From a bacterium (GTDB lineage: Bacteria > Verrucomicrobiota > Verrucomicrobiia > Limisphaerales > UBA11358): a stretch of DNA of 64,000 nucleotides. The position numbers and the translations under genes were made by a program. The DNA lies in contig JAJXXW010000074.1 in the NCBI GenBank assembly GCA_021780905.1, forward strand, positions 1 to 64,000, in the 5' to 3' direction. Below, piece after piece: positions 62,939 to 64,000 of the stretch (position 1 is the first letter of the stretch; each line of letters opens with the position of its first letter). The notes below the pieces were generated by a model, which saw nothing but the letters and a program-made list of their open reading frames with translations, ran no database searches and was not told the DNA's origin.

Positions 62939-63181
62939 TCACCAACGAAAGACCCAAAGCGGGATGCCCAGAGCCAATTGATAATACAAATTAAGGCCCA
63001 GGTCGGTGATGAGCATGACTAACAGGGGCAACCACCAAACCAGAATGCGGGGAAAATACACCCCCGCAAAATATGAGCGCATAGGCCGGACTGAAGTTGT
63101 TTGGCAGGCAACTCGGCAGGCGCGCGAGGGCGGACACCACCATCAAGGCTAGCGGCAGGATGAGGCTTTTTTCATGCTCAT
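62939..63181 (-). pseudogene. Frameshifted, shortened DUF6580-type membrane protein gene
   Basis: From an ATG at 63181 the frame soon stops, but allowing one slip in the A6 run gives MSMKKSLILPLALMVVSALA and RLPSCLPNNFSPAYALIFCG. A second slip in a G5 run continues VYFPRILVWWLPLLVMLITD and ends IPLWVFRW then TGA. This is the N-terminal part of a DUF6580 membrane protein, with the later helices missing. The ATG overlaps the stop of the upstream methyltransferase (ATGA). Both breaks are in homopolymers, so sequencing error is possible for the frameshifts, but the protein would still be short. Confidence 0.6.
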
Positions 63182-64000
63182 TTCAAATCGTATTCTTCGG
63201 CCAGGAAGCGGCTGCGGTCCGCTAGCGCGAGCTGTTGCGAAATAAATTCGGATTCGCTTTCCGGCAATTCATCCAGCGTATCTTGCAGCGTGTTAAACCA
63301 GATGACTTCGTTGGGCGCGATGCGCAATTTCTTTTGCTCATGCGCACGGCGCAATAATTCCACCGCCTTGCGCGCTACAGCCACACCAGCGTGATAATGC
63401 GAATCACTGGCAACAATGGCTTTAGCCAGGGTGATTGAAGACTCCGGTGAAATGATGAATGCCTGCGGGTCGGTCGCCACATCGGATTCGACGAGCCAGC
63501 GTTGAAGTTGTTGGGCGGAGGCTTTGCCGTGACTGCGGGCGGTGTTCATCAGGCGGCAATCGTAGGCCAGTTGCTCCATGTAACAGGTCGGAGCCATGCC
63601 GCCGAGAAGCTTGACGTTCTGCACGGATTCATTGGACCAAGTGTCGCAACACGCGGCGGCGAGATTCCCCATCGGGCTCAAATGCGCGCACGCCGACGTT
63701 TTGCCTTCCATCGCCATCGGAAAACCGGTGATGGCTTTGAGAATGGGGTTTTCGTAGCCGCAATCTTTGCCCGGTCCGACCGCGCCACATTCGTAGGCGA
63801 CCAGCGAGCGCACGGCGGTGACGGCGCGCACCACGGCGGCGAAAACGCGCGGAATCATCTTTTGCTCGGCCAGCACCATCGCGGTGTTGCCGAAACCGCA
63901 GGCAGTGTCGCCGGCGCATTTCACGCCGTGTTGGTCGGCAATTTTTTGCAGTTGCGTCCACAAAAACCTCATGTCGCGCTCGCCCAAAATGCACAGCGAA
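63178..64000 (-). CDS. Methanol:corrinoid methyltransferase-like protein (MtaB family), 5' end outside the window
   Basis: The frame is open to the window edge and gives at least 274 residues. Blocks GDTACGFGNTAMVLAEQKMI, YECGAVGPGKDCGYENP, MEGKTSACAHLSPMGN, WSNESVQNVKLLGG, APTCYMEQLAYDCRLMNTA match the MtaB family. MtaB transfers the methyl group of methanol to a corrinoid protein, using zinc bound by a Glu and two Cys. The Cys residues in GKDCGYENP and APTCYMEQ are candidate ligands. The start lies beyond 64000. A DUF6580 remnant overlaps the stop. Confidence 0.88.
   Translation of the reverse strand, partial: SLCILGERDMRFLWTQLQKIADQHGVKCAGDTACGFGNTAMVLAEQKMIPRVFAAVVRAVTAVRSLVAYECGAVGPGKDCGYENPILKAITGFPMAMEGKTSACAHLSPMGNLAAACCDTWSNESVQNVKLLGGMAPTCYMEQLAYDCRLMNTARSHGKASAQQLQRWLVESDVATDPQAFIISPESSITLAKAIVASDSHYHAGVAVARKAVELLRRAHEQKKLRIAPNEVIWFNTLQDTLDELPESESEFISQQLALADRSRFLAEEYDLK

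Noticed and set aside
1..64000. CRISPR arrays, rRNA genes, complete tRNAs or a replication origin
   Set aside because: No regularly spaced repeats, rRNA-like sequence, complete tRNA cloverleaf or DnaA-box cluster was seen in the window.

Overview
The window looks like a chromosomal segment of a GC-rich Gram-negative bacterium. It is most likely a member of the Verrucomicrobiota close to the Pedosphaera/Limisphaerales group. This is an inference from gene families: passenger-type autotransporter-associated repeats, Tat-exported glycoside hydrolases, a Cys-type sulfatase with its maturase, a GntR/LacI hybrid regulator and a DUF6580 protein. No rRNA or complete tRNA gene is present to confirm it.

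Layout. At 1-70 lies the outward-reading start of a transposase. The gltB-gltD pair follows (263-6383), then a sulfatase (6606-8288) and an anaerobic sulfatase maturase (9099-10391) separated by a decayed Tat-signal gene. Positions 10433-12041 are a graveyard: a collapsed homocysteine S-methyltransferase, a conjugation-ATPase-like fragment and the 5' part of a tRNA-Leu. Next come a pseudouridine synthase, a GH2 enzyme, a small lipoprotein, and a signalling operon of hybrid kinase, double-receiver regulator and esterase (15848-20103). A LOG-family gene with pabB and pabC (20531-23570) makes 4-aminobenzoate for folate; pabB carries two copies of a palindromic element. A cytidylate-kinase-like protein, an L,D-transpeptidase, LemA and an M48 protease follow.

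The most unusual part is 28294-34180, all on the minus strand. It reads vapB-vapC-[pheS 3' remnant]-nucleotidyltransferase-67-aa partner-[repeats, second pheS 3' remnant]-XhoI/PaeR7I-like restriction enzyme-methyltransferase-pheT. Most junctions are 4-bp overlaps or very close. The body of pheS, normally the gene before pheT, is missing. Defence and toxin-antitoxin modules seem to have been built into the old pheS-pheT junction, leaving two diverged copies of the last 25 pheS codons.

Beyond that are a sugar-nucleotide epimerase, a DUF4197 protein, thiG, a GH95 fucosidase, a Sel1/C39-type protein and a 1443-residue repeat protein (41674-46005). The repeat protein is divergent from a GntR/LacI-type regulator with a palindrome over its promoter. 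Housekeeping genes follow: a heptose-kinase-like gene, panB, a DHH phosphoesterase, rph, a histidine phosphatase and prmA. A zinc-flavoured block (53785-57111) holds a Fur/Zur regulator, a ZIP transporter with a perfect 9-1-9 palindrome before its start, S18, L33 and a DksA-like protein that lack zinc-finger cysteines, and folE2. The right end holds a secreted nuclease-like protein, a GH116 enzyme with an inserted domain, a secreted RbsD/FucU-like protein, a frameshifted DUF6580 gene and a partial mtaB-like methanol:corrinoid methyltransferase.

Functionally the window combines nitrogen assimilation (gltBD), folate precursors (pabBC, folE2), thiamine and pantothenate steps, polysaccharide breakdown (sulfatase, GH2, GH95, GH116), zinc homeostasis and a compact defence island.
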